Below are positions 7,639 through 17,098 of a stretch of 39,327 nucleotides of DNA, piece by piece. Source of the DNA: Lentibacillus lipolyticus. Lineage in GTDB: Bacteria > Bacillota > Bacilli > Bacillales > Amphibacillaceae. The notes under the pieces were generated by a model. It was not told the origin of the DNA and searched no databases. It saw only the letters and a list, made by a program, of their open reading frames with translations. The stretch's first letter is position 1. Every line of letters starts with the position of its first letter. The stretch lies in NCBI GenBank assembly GCA_004145795.1, contig SEIO01000028.1, positions 1 through 39,327 on the forward strand, in the 5' to 3' direction. A program made the translations under genes and the position numbers.

Positions 7639-9030
7639 ATGTCAAAAATGTTACAAGTTAAAAATCCTGCAACAGGAGAACTCGTCCAAGAGGTTAGGAT
7701 CAATACCGAAGAAGAAATTCTTGAGACGTTAAAAAAAGGGGACGCAGCTTTTAAAGACTGGTCCAAGGTGAATGCACATGAACGCTCAAGGTTGTTAAAA
7801 AAATGGGCAAATCATATACAAGAACATAAAGCAGAAATTGCTAAAGTCATGACAATGGAAAGCGGGAAACCGATTAACGAATCATTAGGGGAAGTAGATT
7901 ATGCAACTAGTTACATTGACTGGTATGCGGAAGAAGCAAAACGGATCTACGGTCGGACCATACCAGCTAATACGGAATCCAAACGAATCGTTGTAACCCG
8001 TCAGCCAGTCGGACTTGTAGCGGCAATTACACCATGGAATTTCCCTGCAGCAATGATGACGAGAAAAGCAGCCCCGGCACTAGCAGCAGGGTGTTCGTTC
8101 ATTGTAAAACCAGCCGAAGATACGCCTTTAACAACGATAAGACTTGTTGAGATTGCACACGAAGCTGGGATACCAGAAGATGTTGTTCAATGTGTTAATG
8201 GTTATGGCAGTGAGATTGGGGAACTTTTCACAAATAGTGATTATGTACGCAAAATTACATTTACGGGATCAACTCCAGTTGGAAAACATTTAATAAAAAA
8301 TAGTGCAGATACTGTAAAACATGTCTCAATGGAGTTGGGAGGGCATGCCCCACTTATTATTGCGGAAGATGCTGACCTTCATTTTGCCGTTCAACAAACC
8401 ATGTCGTCTAAGTTTAGAAATGCTGGTCAAACGTGTATTTGTGCAAATCGTGTGCTTGTACATGAAAATGTCGCTAAAGAATTCTCCGACAGATTAGTTG
8501 AAGAAGTTGCTAAATTAAAGGTCGGAGATGGACTAGATAAACAAACACAAGTTGGACCTGTGATAAATGAAAGAGGATTTGAAAAGGTAGTTTCGCAAAT
8601 TGATGATGCCACGAAAAAAGGAGCAGAAGTTCTGTGTGGTAATCAATTTGATGGTAATAGAGAAGCAGGTTATTTCTTTATTTATCCAACCGTACTCGGA
8701 AATGTAAGCGAAGACATGAAAATGATGCAGGAAGAAACATTTGGGCCGGTCGTCCCGATTACAACCTTTAAGGATATCGGGGAAGCGGTACAAATTGCGA
8801 ATAGTACGCCATATGGTTTAGCTGCCTACTTCTTTACGAACGATTACCGAACAGGATCCTATCTTCATGAAAACCTGGATTTTGGTATTGTTGGTTGGAA
8901 CGACGGAGCTCCATCCGCTGCACATGCCCCATTTGGCGGCATGAAAGAAAGCGGATTGGGCCGCGAAGGTGGCATAGAAGGAATAGAGCCTTATTTGGAG
9001 ACTAAGTATTTGTCGGTGGGCGGTTTGTGA
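7639..9030 (+). CDS. gabD: Succinate-semialdehyde dehydrogenase
   Basis: Aldehyde dehydrogenase superfamily enzyme, 463 aa, which oxidises succinate semialdehyde to succinate with NAD(P)+, completing the GABA shunt. Visible motifs are TPWNFP (131-136), FTGSTPVGK (208-216), catalytic Glu232 in MELGGHAP and catalytic Cys266 in [11 protein letters not shown]. The His after ELGG replaces the Asn seen in most family members. The ATG at 7639 follows AGGAAGGAGC. It lies 89 bp after gabT with only a hairpin between, so cotranscription is likely. Assignment as GabD rather than another ALDH rests on both the ICANR/GREGG motifs and the gabT neighbour. Confidence 0.92.
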   Translation: MSKMLQVKNPATGELVQEVRINTEEEILETLKKGDAAFKDWSKVNAHERSRLLKKWANHIQEHKAEIAKVMTMESGKPINESLGEVDYATSYIDWYAEEAKRIYGRTIPANTESKRIVVTRQPVGLVAAITPWNFPAAMMTRKAAPALAAGCSFIVKPAEDTPLTTIRLVEIAHEAGIPEDVVQCVNGYGSEIGELFTNSDYVRKITFTGSTPVGKHLIKNSADTVKHVSMELGGHAPLIIAEDADLHFAVQQTMSSKFRNAGQTCICANRVLVHENVAKEFSDRLVEEVAKLKVGDGLDKQTQVGPVINERGFEKVVSQIDDATKKGAEVLCGNQFDGNREAGYFFIYPTVLGNVSEDMKMMQEETFGPVVPITTFKDIGEAVQIANSTPYGLAAYFFTNDYRTGSYLHENLDFGIVGWNDGAPSAAHAPFGGMKESGLGREGGIEGIEPYLETKYLSVGGL

Positions 9031-9158
9031 TCTAGGTTCTAATAATAAGGATACTACAAGGATTCAGCCCATCCTCAGGGAAAAGAAGTATTACTTTGTG
9101 ACTACCTTGGAAAGATAATTTTAATTAATAACATAATAGGAAATATCTCATTATTTCG

Positions 9159-9186
9159 TTGATTAGAATAATTAGTATAGTATGAT
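9159..9186 (+). promoter_or_regulatory. Sigma-A promoter of the ureohydrolase gene
   Basis: TTGATT at 9159-9164 and TATGAT at 9181-9186, 16 bp apart, sit about 37 bp before the start codon. The ureohydrolase therefore probably has its own promoter and does not rely only on read-through from gabD. Confidence 0.6.
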
Positions 9187-9222
9187 AGAATGGAATAATC
9201 TAATAATAGGAGGAGAATATCA

Positions 9223-10173
9223 TTGTATAAACCTAAAGATTCATCAAAATCACCACGTTTTACAGGACCACGTACATTTATGCGCCTGGAAAATATCAGG
9301 ACAACAGACGATGTAGATTTTGTCGTTATGGGTGTTCCATTTGATACGGCTGCTTCAAATCGAACAGGGCAAAGATACGGCCCGCAACATATAAGAGATT
9401 TTTCTGTTTTACTTCGGCCATATAACCCTGATCAAGATGTTAATATTTTTGATTATTGCTCCGGTGTTGATTTTGGCGATATAGACGTGATACCAGGAAA
9501 CATACATCGAACGTATGAAAATATTACAGAGGCTCTGGAGCCTGTTTTAGAAGAAGGAATTACCCCAGTAATGATGGGGGGAGACCATTCCATAACATTA
9601 GGCCATCTCCGCGCCTTTGCGAAAAAATATGGTAAAATCGCTCTCGTTCATTTTGATTCTCATGGGGATACGTGGGAAGATTACTTTGGCGAAAAATATA
9701 TGCATGGCACGCCGTTCCGACGCGCTGTGGAAGAAGGTTTAATTGATACCGAGCATTCCATTCAAGTCGGCATGCGTGGACCACTTTATGGACCTGGGGA
9801 TATTGAGGATGCTAGAGACCTTGGATATGAAGTTATTCCGATGAAAGAAGTAAGAAAAATTGGCTATGAAAAAGTAATGGAAAGGATTCATAAACGCGCC
9901 GGAGATAAACCAGTTTTCGTAACATATGACATTGACTTCCTTGATCCAGCTTATGCCCCAGGAACGGGTACACCAGAAGTAGGAGGTCCAACTAGCTACG
10001 AAGGACTTGAATTTGTTAGAGGACTCGATGGACTTGATATTAAAGGTTTCGATTTGGTTGAAGTTCTACCGTCCTATGATAGTGGACAAATTACTGCTAT
10101 CGCCGCCTCTTCGGTTATTTTTGAAATGTTGAGTTTAATTGCTATGAAAAAGCGATCGCAGCAAGAAGAGTAG
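9223..10173 (+). CDS. Ureohydrolase (agmatinase/guanidinobutyrase family)
   Basis: Manganese-dependent hydrolase of the arginase/agmatinase fold, 316 aa, releasing urea from a guanidino substrate. The metal ligands are visible: GGDHS, HFDSHGDTW and TYDIDFLDPAYAPGTG (the last also a family signature). The start is TTG 9223, eight bases after AGGAGGAG. Sequence alone points to the agmatinase (SpeB) subfamily, which also holds guanidinobutyrases and guanidine hydrolases. The context, gabTD upstream and a symporter downstream with no putrescine genes in sight, favours 4-guanidinobutyrate as substrate, giving GABA for GabT. That choice is inference. No guanidine riboswitch motif was seen upstream, which argues weakly against guanidine itself. 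Confidence 0.85.
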   Translation: MYKPKDSSKSPRFTGPRTFMRLENIRTTDDVDFVVMGVPFDTAASNRTGQRYGPQHIRDFSVLLRPYNPDQDVNIFDYCSGVDFGDIDVIPGNIHRTYENITEALEPVLEEGITPVMMGGDHSITLGHLRAFAKKYGKIALVHFDSHGDTWEDYFGEKYMHGTPFRRAVEEGLIDTEHSIQVGMRGPLYGPGDIEDARDLGYEVIPMKEVRKIGYEKVMERIHKRAGDKPVFVTYDIDFLDPAYAPGTGTPEVGGPTSYEGLEFVRGLDGLDIKGFDLVEVLPSYDSGQITAIAASSVIFEMLSLIAMKKRSQQEE

Positions 10174-10179
10174 TTTTTT

Positions 10180-10227
10180 AATATGAGGTGAGGACTTTAA
10201 GGTAATAATTTTTTCACCTCATATTTG
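10180..10227 (+). terminator. Long-loop hairpin after the ureohydrolase gene
   Basis: AATATGAGGTGA at 10180-10191 is perfectly repeated inverted as TCACCTCATATT at 10214-10225, with a 22-base loop. The following T tract is short (TTTGTT), so termination may be partial. Confidence 0.55.
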
Positions 10228-10291
10228 TTATCGATGATTATAAGAAGGTTTATTGCTTAAAACCGACATGTTATATCACTTGCATAGTTTA

Positions 10292-10336
10292 GTGAGGAAT
10301 AAGAAGCGTCTCCATTCATAAAAGATGTTCCCTCAC
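10292..10336 (+). other. Unassigned hairpin in the symporter leader
   Basis: GTGAGGAA at 10292-10299 can pair with TTCCCTCAC at 10328-10336, with one bulged base. It lies in the 272-bp gap between the ureohydrolase and symporter genes. I see no riboswitch consensus in it. Confidence 0.3.
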
Positions 10337-10445
10337 AATACCTTATAAGAATTTTCGGGGTTTATTATTGTTGCTAATTTAAGGGCATTGTGGAAAGGAA
10401 GAGCCTTTTAAGAATTTTAATTTGTAGAGGGAAGGATAAGACTTT

Positions 10446-11873
10446 ATGACTTCTTTAGACTTTATTATAATTTTCATTTATTTTGCAGTTCTTGTCACGG
10501 TAGGTATTATAGGTTCCATGAAAGCAAAAACTTCAGAACTTTATATTTTGGCAGGAAGAAATCTTGGGGTTTTTATGCTTTTTGGCTGTCTGACAGCGGT
10601 TTTTCTTGGTGGGTCTTCAACAATAGGGTCGGCTCAACTTGGTTATGAAACCGGATTCTCTGGAGTATGGTTTGTATTTTCAATGGGATTGGGTATAAGC
10701 TTATTTGGAATACTTCTTTTAAATCGGATAACTGGTTATAAGCTAATGACCATTAGTGAATTATTAGGTAAACTTTTTAATGTGGAATCAAAAATAATTG
10801 GGACGGTTGTGGCAGCAATTTATGCTTTGATGGTAAGCGTCACTCAAGTAATAGCTATAGGCTCATTGTTAAGCGTGATATTTGATTGGAGCCTAGGATT
10901 ATCCGTTCTAGTTGGTGGAGGTATTGTATTTTTCTATACTATTCTTGGTGGCATGTGGTCTGTTTCCATGACCGATATCATTCAATTTGTCATCATGACA
11001 CTAGGCATATTTTTAATTATGTTACCTATAAGCTTATCTAAAGTAGGCGGTTTTGAAGAACTTACGGCACAACTTCCAAATTCATACTTTAATTTCACTT
11101 CAATTGGATTTAAAGAAATTATACAATATTTGTTAACGTATACTTTGGGGATGATGGTTGGACAAGATATATGGCAGCGATATTTCACCTCAAAAAGTTT
11201 AAAAGTTTCGCGAATTTCCGGGAGTTTAGTTCTAGTCTATAGCTTTGTATATTCCCTAGCTATGATTATTATAGGTATGTGTGCACTTGTTTTACTTCCT
11301 AATATAGCAAATACACAAAATGTATTTGCAAGTATGGCATTTGAAACGATACCTTCAGGTCTTTTAGGCATTGTTTTTGCTGCTGTTGCTGCAGCAATTA
11401 TGTCTACTGCATCAGGCACACTTTTAGCTTCATCAACTTTAATTTCTAAAGATATTTTAAAGGACCATTTCTTTAAAAATATTACGGATTCTCAATTTTT
11501 GCTGTTGTCACGAATAACAACTTTGATAATAGGTATTATTGCAATAGTAATATCACTATGGATTGAGGAGCTACTTGTGGCTATCGATGTAGCTTATGCA
11601 ATATTGGCGGGGGCTATATTTATTCCAATACTTTTTGGTCTTTTATGGAAAAGGGCTACTGCGAAAGCCGCGTTTTATGGAATAACAATTAGCACAGTGG
11701 TTGTTTTAGGTGGTCTTGCTATTGAAGGGCTATCTTCCAGTAACCCAATTTTATATGGGATTGTTACCAATTGTATAGTTATGATTGTGGTTTCGTTATT
11801 TGACAGACCTAGTAAAGACACGGAGCAGCTAAGTGAAGCTAACGGTACTTTCGGGCGCGGATTTATTAAATAA
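10446..11873 (+). CDS. Sodium:solute symporter (SSS family)
   Basis: Inner-membrane symporter of 475 aa with about 12-13 hydrophobic segments, spread from residue 5 to about 455. The SSS family uses the sodium gradient to import solutes such as proline, pantothenate, urea or organic acids. Supporting features are the AGRNLGVFMLFGCLTAVFLGGSSTIG segment (family motif following TM1) and the GMWSVSMTDIIQFVIM block near residues 170-185. The ATG follows AGGGAAGGATAAGACTTT. The position behind the ureohydrolase suggests it imports that enzyme's substrate (a guanidino acid) or GABA, but the substrate cannot be read from sequence. Codon use is more AT-rich than the downstream sqd genes. Confidence 0.88.
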   Translation: MTSLDFIIIFIYFAVLVTVGIIGSMKAKTSELYILAGRNLGVFMLFGCLTAVFLGGSSTIGSAQLGYETGFSGVWFVFSMGLGISLFGILLLNRITGYKLMTISELLGKLFNVESKIIGTVVAAIYALMVSVTQVIAIGSLLSVIFDWSLGLSVLVGGGIVFFYTILGGMWSVSMTDIIQFVIMTLGIFLIMLPISLSKVGGFEELTAQLPNSYFNFTSIGFKEIIQYLLTYTLGMMVGQDIWQRYFTSKSLKVSRISGSLVLVYSFVYSLAMIIIGMCALVLLPNIANTQNVFASMAFETIPSGLLGIVFAAVAAAIMSTASGTLLASSTLISKDILKDHFFKNITDSQFLLLSRITTLIIGIIAIVISLWIEELLVAIDVAYAILAGAIFIPILFGLLWKRATAKAAFYGITISTVVVLGGLAIEGLSSSNPILYGIVTNCIVMIVVSLFDRPSKDTEQLSEANGTFGRGFIK

Positions 11874-12056
11874 AGTCACTGTTCTGTAACTACTATAGAG
11901 GCAGCACTAATAGGGGGAACTAGGATCCCCTTATTTAGTTGGAGAACGGAATCCTAATAAGGCAAAATATAAGGCCCGTGTAACAAATGAGATTGTTTTT
12001 TTAGTGTCCTCATGCATGTCCATTTATAGGATGCCACTGCAAAATTCAATAACTTT
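11874..12056. other. Gap after the symporter gene
   Basis: This stretch has no supported gene. AATAGGGGGA near 11908 can pair with TCCCCTTATT ending near 11933, a weak hairpin followed by TTTAGTT that could act as a leaky terminator for the symporter. Confidence 0.4.
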
Positions 12057-12108
12057 AAAATCAGCCTATCTTTCTTCAGATAACTTAGGAAAGATAGGCT
12101 GATTTTTT
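12057..12108 (+). terminator. Strong hairpin terminator
   Basis: An 18-bp perfect stem runs from AAAATCAGCCTATCTTTC (12057-12074) to its complement ending at 12106, followed by T's. Its symmetry with A's on the left arm means it can work on both strands. It is about 180 bases after the symporter stop. Confidence 0.85.
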
Positions 12109-12141
12109 GCATAATAGAGGCTTCATCCGGTGGCAAGATTG

Positions 12142-12171
12142 AAAACGCTCAGGGTTGTGCTGAGCGTTTTT
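12142..12171. terminator. Second hairpin terminator, probably bidirectional
   Basis: AAAACGCTCAG at 12142-12152 pairs with CTGAGCGTTTT at 12160-12170, with T's on both strands. From the minus side it would end a transcript from the gene at 12583-13146 after passing through the repeat array. Confidence 0.75.
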
Positions 12172-12196
12172 CATTAGGGAGAGTTTTAAACAAGAG

Positions 12197-12553
12197 AATC
12201 GCCGTTTTTCCGGGAATAATCGCCGCTTTGGCAATCAGAATCGCCGTTTCGGCAATCAGAATCACCGTGTCAGCACAGGGAATCGCCACGTGAGCAACCA
12301 GAATCGCCGTGTCAGCATAAGGAATCGCAACTTCAGCAATCAGAATCGCCGTGTCAGCACGAGGAATCGCAACTTCAGCAATCAGAATCGCCGTGTCAGC
12401 ACGAGGAATCGCAACTTCAGCAGTCAGAATCGCCGTGTCAGCACAGGGAACCGCCACTTCGGCAGTCAGAATCGCCGTGTCAGCATAAGGAATCGCCACG
12501 TGAGCAGCCAGAATCGCTACTTCAGCAGTCAGAATCCACCTAAGCCAGCAAGT
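12197..12553. repeat. Tandem array of 17 units with a 21-bp period (array 1, solo)
   Basis: Sixteen consecutive 21-bp units fill 12197-12532 exactly, and a degenerate 17th ends at 12553. Most units begin AATCGCC and continue GTGTCAGCA or AACTTCAGCA. Two unit types alternate, giving a 42-bp higher-order period (units 6-11 are three nearly identical pairs), which points to expansion by dimer duplication. Being a multiple of three, the array stays open in several frames and yields long low-complexity ORFs on both strands. Those ORFs lack credible starts and are not called as genes. The period and AATCG mark match the arrays around the two NERD genes, but no NERD gene is here. Confidence 0.95.
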
Positions 12554-12582
12554 ACCGTATGCGCCCTTTCTGACAGAAAGAT

Positions 12583-13146
12583 TTATTTTCCTCGCTGCAG
12601 CCATAAAAATAGGTTTGTGATAAGCTTTGAGGCAATAAAAAATGCCATATAAAAAAGAAACAGGTGGAAATAATTCACGCCTTTAAACATGTGAAACAGG
12701 TCAAGATTGACAAGGATTGGCTTAAATACAAATGCCAGTATGGCTGATAACAATATGGAATATAGGTAAATGTTTTTGTTATGTTTTATGGTCCATTGAT
12801 ATAACAGCATAAATGCAATTGGAACAAATGAAGCATCCAATGAAAAACTATCGATAAACGGAAAGACTGGGTATGGATACTCTATTAGCCCTAGACCAAT
12901 TAGAATTTTATTAGCGTATGCAAACCAAATATGAAAGTTAAGGCCGAAAAAGCCGAGAAGTAACGCGTTACGTTTATCAATGTAAAAAAATAAGACAATT
13001 AACGGTAGAAGTAACATGAGAATGACAATCCAAAAATGCCAGGAACTTAAATCCGCAATTAATTTCCAATACTCTAACTGTAACTTTGCTGTTTTCTCCA
13101 TCATGGTTCGTATTTGCGTGGAAAGTTCTACTTGTTTTTCCGTCAC
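12583..13146 (-). CDS. CBO0543-type integral membrane protein
   Basis: A 187-aa protein with a polar, coil-prone N-terminus (residues 1-32) followed by about five hydrophobic segments starting at FWIVILMLLLPLIVLFFYI. The pattern and the KRNALLLGFFGLNFHIWFAYANKILIGLGLIEYPYPVFPF block recall the CBO0543 family of uncharacterised Bacillus membrane proteins; this is recognition from memory. The start is GTG 13146 after GAGGTG. The function is unknown. The repeat array lies 30 bp beyond its stop codon and would form its 3' untranslated region. It is divergent from the YczE-like gene. Confidence 0.72.
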   Translation of the reverse strand: MTEKQVELSTQIRTMMEKTAKLQLEYWKLIADLSSWHFWIVILMLLLPLIVLFFYIDKRNALLLGFFGLNFHIWFAYANKILIGLGLIEYPYPVFPFIDSFSLDASFVPIAFMLLYQWTIKHNKNIYLYSILLSAILAFVFKPILVNLDLFHMFKGVNYFHLFLFYMAFFIASKLITNLFLWLQRGK

Positions 13147-13273
13147 TATTTTTGCACCTCGTTTTTTCGTATCTCCAGAACATATTTTTGCCCATTATCG
13201 AAGTTGGCATTCTTGAATTTATAGCCGGCAGGCATGTACGTGCTCAATGGATTCCCGAATCGGCCGTCTGGTG

Positions 13274-13282
13274 TGTTATAAT
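13274..13282 (+). promoter_or_regulatory. Extended -10 promoter of the YczE-like gene
   Basis: TGTTATAAT gives an extended TGn plus perfect TATAAT (13277-13282). No good -35 is seen. Transcription would start only about 10 bases before ATG 13300. Confidence 0.5.
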
Positions 13283-13299
13283 GGACCTCTAGAACGTAC

Positions 13300-13974
13300 A
13301 TGGAAAGTGAGTTGAAGGCGGTGGTATACGCGTTTCGATGGTTTGTTTATCTTATTGGGCTTATGTTATTCAGTTTGGGCATTACGGTTTCAATCAATAT
13401 GCAGCATTTGGGGATACACCCGTGGGATGTGCTTAATGTCGCGATGTTTGATATTGCTGGTTTGACCATTGGGTCTTGGCAAATCATGGTTTCATTCATA
13501 CTGATTGTTATTTCCTGGATACTCGATAAATCATATATTAAGATTGGCACGTTTTTGAATGCTATTCTCATAGGGGTGTTTGTGGACAGCTATATGTGGC
13601 TTGATTTCCTTCCGAAAGCTACTGGTATGTGGTGGGCTGATTCGCTGATTATCACTGCTGGCATTGTGATTATGGGATTTGGTGGCGGCATCTATAATGC
13701 TGCGGGTGTTGGTTCGGGACCGCGGGATGGGTTTATGCTTTCCATTTCTGATAAAACCGGTGCATCCATCGGGAAGGTCCGGATAGTCACGGAGAGTGCT
13801 GTACTTGTGATTGGGCTGCTGCTGGGTGGTCCGGTATTTATATTTACATTTATTTTTACATTCATTCAAAGTCCGTTATTCCAGTTCAGCTACCATCAAA
13901 TGTCACGTGTAGTTGATGCATTTTCGGCGGCGCGCATGAATAAACAATATACGAGATCCAATAGCATCGGGTAG
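13300..13974 (+). CDS. YczE/YyaS/YitT-type membrane protein (copy 1)
   Basis: Membrane protein of 224 aa with about five hydrophobic segments. It resembles the YczE group: the N-terminal segment FRWFVYLIGLMLFSLGITVSIN, then LGIHPWDVLNVAMFDIAGLTIGSWQI and a GSGPRDGFMLSISDKTG loop. The family's biochemical role is not settled. ATG 13300 has only a weak ribosome binding site; GTG 13321, nine bases after AGTGAG, is a plausible alternative start. The very short leader after the -10 supports a downstream start. A paralogue is encoded at 34372-35004 in this window. Confidence 0.78.
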   Translation: MESELKAVVYAFRWFVYLIGLMLFSLGITVSINMQHLGIHPWDVLNVAMFDIAGLTIGSWQIMVSFILIVISWILDKSYIKIGTFLNAILIGVFVDSYMWLDFLPKATGMWWADSLIITAGIVIMGFGGGIYNAAGVGSGPRDGFMLSISDKTGASIGKVRIVTESAVLVIGLLLGGPVFIFTFIFTFIQSPLFQFSYHQMSRVVDAFSAARMNKQYTRSNSIG

Positions 13975-14050
13975 TGCACTTGGAAAGCCTGCCCGTGCTT
14001 GATGGGTGGGAAGTGTGATATAGTGGATGAAAGTCAGGGAGGGATGCCAA

Positions 14051-15451
14051 ATGAGTAACAATCAGTTTATCCTGTATAATCGCCGGAAGAAACCAATTGT
14101 CTTTGAACCGTCTAGAGTTGCTCTGTACAGGCAGTGTGAGGTAGTAGAAGCAGTCAGTGAAAATAACGATATGTACTATTTGTTTTTCTATAACTATCGC
14201 TTTCTGACGGCCGCCAAAGCGACAAAACTGAAACGCAGATCGTTTATTGCGTCTGCCTTGCAGCATGGAATGGTCTTTGAAGCCCCACATCCGTTTATCG
14301 AATGTTTGTTTTCCTCTAATCAGGCCCTGCAAATGAAAGGTTTCGATACCTTAATAAAGGAATTGGATAAGCGGTATTCTCTTCTTGAAAAAGCATTTAT
14401 TCTTACATTTTTTGAATCATTCATTTCTAAGAAACGTCTGTTCGAGGCGATAAAGGCTATATTCTACATCTATCGCCGGAGTGGGCAAAATTTTAATGGT
14501 TATCAGATTATCCGGATACTAATGGATTTCGCTCCTGGACACAGCTTTGTCAGACAAATGGCCGCCGATAAAAGCTTCCGCCAGTATAAGGACCAATATG
14601 ATCAACATGACGAAGCTGTTTTGTCCGCTGATCCGGTCTTTTTTGAGAAGGTTGCTTATGCCAACAGTGATGACAACACTTATCTTCAACAACTTATCAC
14701 TCATCTCGAACAATCATCTCGCTGGATTGATGTACTAGCGCTTTATTCCATCCACTTTGTTAAAAATCCTGCTACACACACTTATGATTCGCTCATCAGC
14801 ATTGCTGCGTCCCACTTAACGGCACACCAGGTCACTCAATTACAAGAAAAACTGTATCAGCACTCGCCACATTTTGCCCCGCTGGAAAGGGCGTTATTAA
14901 CCAGCTATGCAAAAGGAAATCAGGTAGTTCACGTGCTGACCATGCTTGACGGCCTCGCATCGGAACTGCATGATGAACAGTACACCGCAATCAGGGAGAT
15001 GTTTTTTCGGCTTGACCTTCAACAACATACGCTGCCACCAGCATTGCTGCCAGCACTGATTCGGTCTGTGACGCTTTTCGATCAGAAGCAGGCCGATGAA
15101 TTGTTGCACACTTTTATCTCCGCACTGCTGGTTGAATATGAACCAGGGTATATGAAGACAGTGCTGCAACCGTTCATGGATAATCAGAGCATTCATCCAG
15201 TTTATTTGAAATTGGACAGAATGGACCGATTTTCGAACGATTTGGAGCAAATGCAAGCGCTTGGGGAGTTGTATGATGAATTCAATCAGCCGTCCAAAGC
15301 GATTGAATGTTTTAGCTGGGAGATGGAACTGAAACCGGATGATCCGGCACCATTAAAAGGCTTGTCTAAAATATACCGGCAACTGGGACACGAACAAGAA
15401 GCAAAAGCGTATAGGACATTGTTACAAACAATCCAGAAACAGGCCCGATGA
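14051..15451 (+). CDS. Protein with C-terminal tetratricopeptide repeat, unknown function
   Basis: A 466-aa soluble protein without signal peptide or membrane segments. I recognise only TPR-like helices at the C-terminus (ALGELYDEFNQPSKAIECFSWEMELKPDDPAPLKGLSKIYRQLGHEQEAKAYRTLL, about residues 405-460); the rest looks alpha-helical and may hold more degenerate repeats. The start is ATG 14051, seven bases after GGGAGGG; an earlier ATG at 14027 in the same frame lacks a ribosome binding site. It is likely a protein-interaction scaffold, but no partner can be inferred from the neighbours. Confidence 0.72.
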   Translation: MSNNQFILYNRRKKPIVFEPSRVALYRQCEVVEAVSENNDMYYLFFYNYRFLTAAKATKLKRRSFIASALQHGMVFEAPHPFIECLFSSNQALQMKGFDTLIKELDKRYSLLEKAFILTFFESFISKKRLFEAIKAIFYIYRRSGQNFNGYQIIRILMDFAPGHSFVRQMAADKSFRQYKDQYDQHDEAVLSADPVFFEKVAYANSDDNTYLQQLITHLEQSSRWIDVLALYSIHFVKNPATHTYDSLISIAASHLTAHQVTQLQEKLYQHSPHFAPLERALLTSYAKGNQVVHVLTMLDGLASELHDEQYTAIREMFFRLDLQQHTLPPALLPALIRSVTLFDQKQADELLHTFISALLVEYEPGYMKTVLQPFMDNQSIHPVYLKLDRMDRFSNDLEQMQALGELYDEFNQPSKAIECFSWEMELKPDDPAPLKGLSKIYRQLGHEQEAKAYRTLLQTIQKQAR

Positions 15452-15504
15452 ACGGGGGTTGTTTTGGCGGACCGGAAGAGTATATTCCATTATTTGGAAG
15501 ATAA

Positions 15505-15586
15505 TAAAGTATAAATGCTTTCTTACTGCATAAGTGCAACGAAGGCTTCGCCATTAAAGCTTGGCGATAAGCCAAGTTTTTTAACC
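15505..15586 (+). repeat. Dispersed repeat copy A, with terminator-like hairpin
   Basis: Shares AAAGTATAAAT, CTTTC, GGCTTCGCCATTAAAG and CTTGGCGATAAGCCAA blocks with copy B on the opposite strand at 31206-31269. It also shares TTACTGCATAAGTGCAACG and the following bases with copy C at 35288-35311. The 3' part forms CTTGGC-GATAA-GCCAAG (15560-15576) followed by six T, so it can act as a terminator for the TPR gene. Confidence 0.75.
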
Positions 15587-15688
15587 GCATCATTTGTAAA
15601 ACTGTTCATAACATGGTAATTTTTTATGAGAGGATAAGCTTGGAGAGTTTGTTTTTTATGCCTTATTAGGAAAAAGCAAACGGTGTAG

Positions 15689-16867
<1,179 letters not shown>

Positions 16868-16921
16868 GCGAACACGATAGTTTTTGCAAAGGAAATAGCC
16901 TTTCATTCAACAGTTGTCATA

Positions 16922-17030
16922 CAGTATACTCCTGTGGGGGAATGCGGGCTAAGCAAGACCCTATAGGGCAAATGCCCGAGGAGGCTTGCCACTTGCCTCG
17001 CGGAAGGGTAAGACAACCGCGGTGGTTGAA
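16922..17030 (+). repeat. Degenerate dispersed Bacillaceae intergenic repeat
   Basis: The segment has the block order TATACTCCTGTGGGGG, AGACCC, CCCGAGGAGGCTTGCC, CTCGCGGAAGG, CGCGGTGG. This is the layout of a GC-rich palindromic repeat I remember from many Bacillaceae genomes (TAGACTCCTGCGGG...GAGGAGGCTTGCC...CCGCGGAAAGCG). Stems are visible: CGGGC/GCCCG around CCCTATAGGG, and GCCAC..CGCGG with CCGCG..GTGGT. It interrupts the sqdB-sqdX pair. The family identification is from memory and unverified. Confidence 0.6.
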
Positions 17031-17064
17031 AGCATCTCTTGCAAAAAGAATCCTGCAACTACGC

Positions 17065-17070
17065 TATACT
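17065..17070 (+). promoter_or_regulatory. Possible -10 box upstream of the sqdX-like gene
   Basis: TATACT at 17065-17070 could be a -10, with only a poor -35 (TTGCAA at 17039-17044, a 20-bp spacing). If used, sqdX could be transcribed independently of sqdB. Confidence 0.3.
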
Positions 17071-17098
17071 GAGTTTTGCCGATGAGGAAGTGTCGTAA

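Noticed and set aside
9031-9222. Guanidine riboswitch upstream of the ureohydrolase
   Set aside because: Neither the ykkC-type conserved core nor paired ACGR hairpin loops could be found in the leader.
12197-12553. CRISPR array
   Set aside because: Units are contiguous with no unique spacers and the period is only 21 bp; no cas genes are in the window.
12149-12604. Long minus-strand ORF (151 aa) of repeated AEVAIPRADTAIL units
   Set aside because: It is the translation of the 21-bp array; it overlaps the end of a real gene, lacks a ribosome binding site, and equally open frames exist on the other strand.
12290-12652. Plus-strand ORF with repeated NQNRRVSTRNRNFS units
   Set aside because: Another frame of the same 21-bp array; the multiple-of-three period keeps it open without coding.
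16922-17030. T-box leader (AGGGTAAGACAACCGCGGTGG looks partly similar)
   Set aside because: The TGGNACCGCG core of the T-box is absent, no amino-acid-linked gene follows, and the block order fits a dispersed repeat better.
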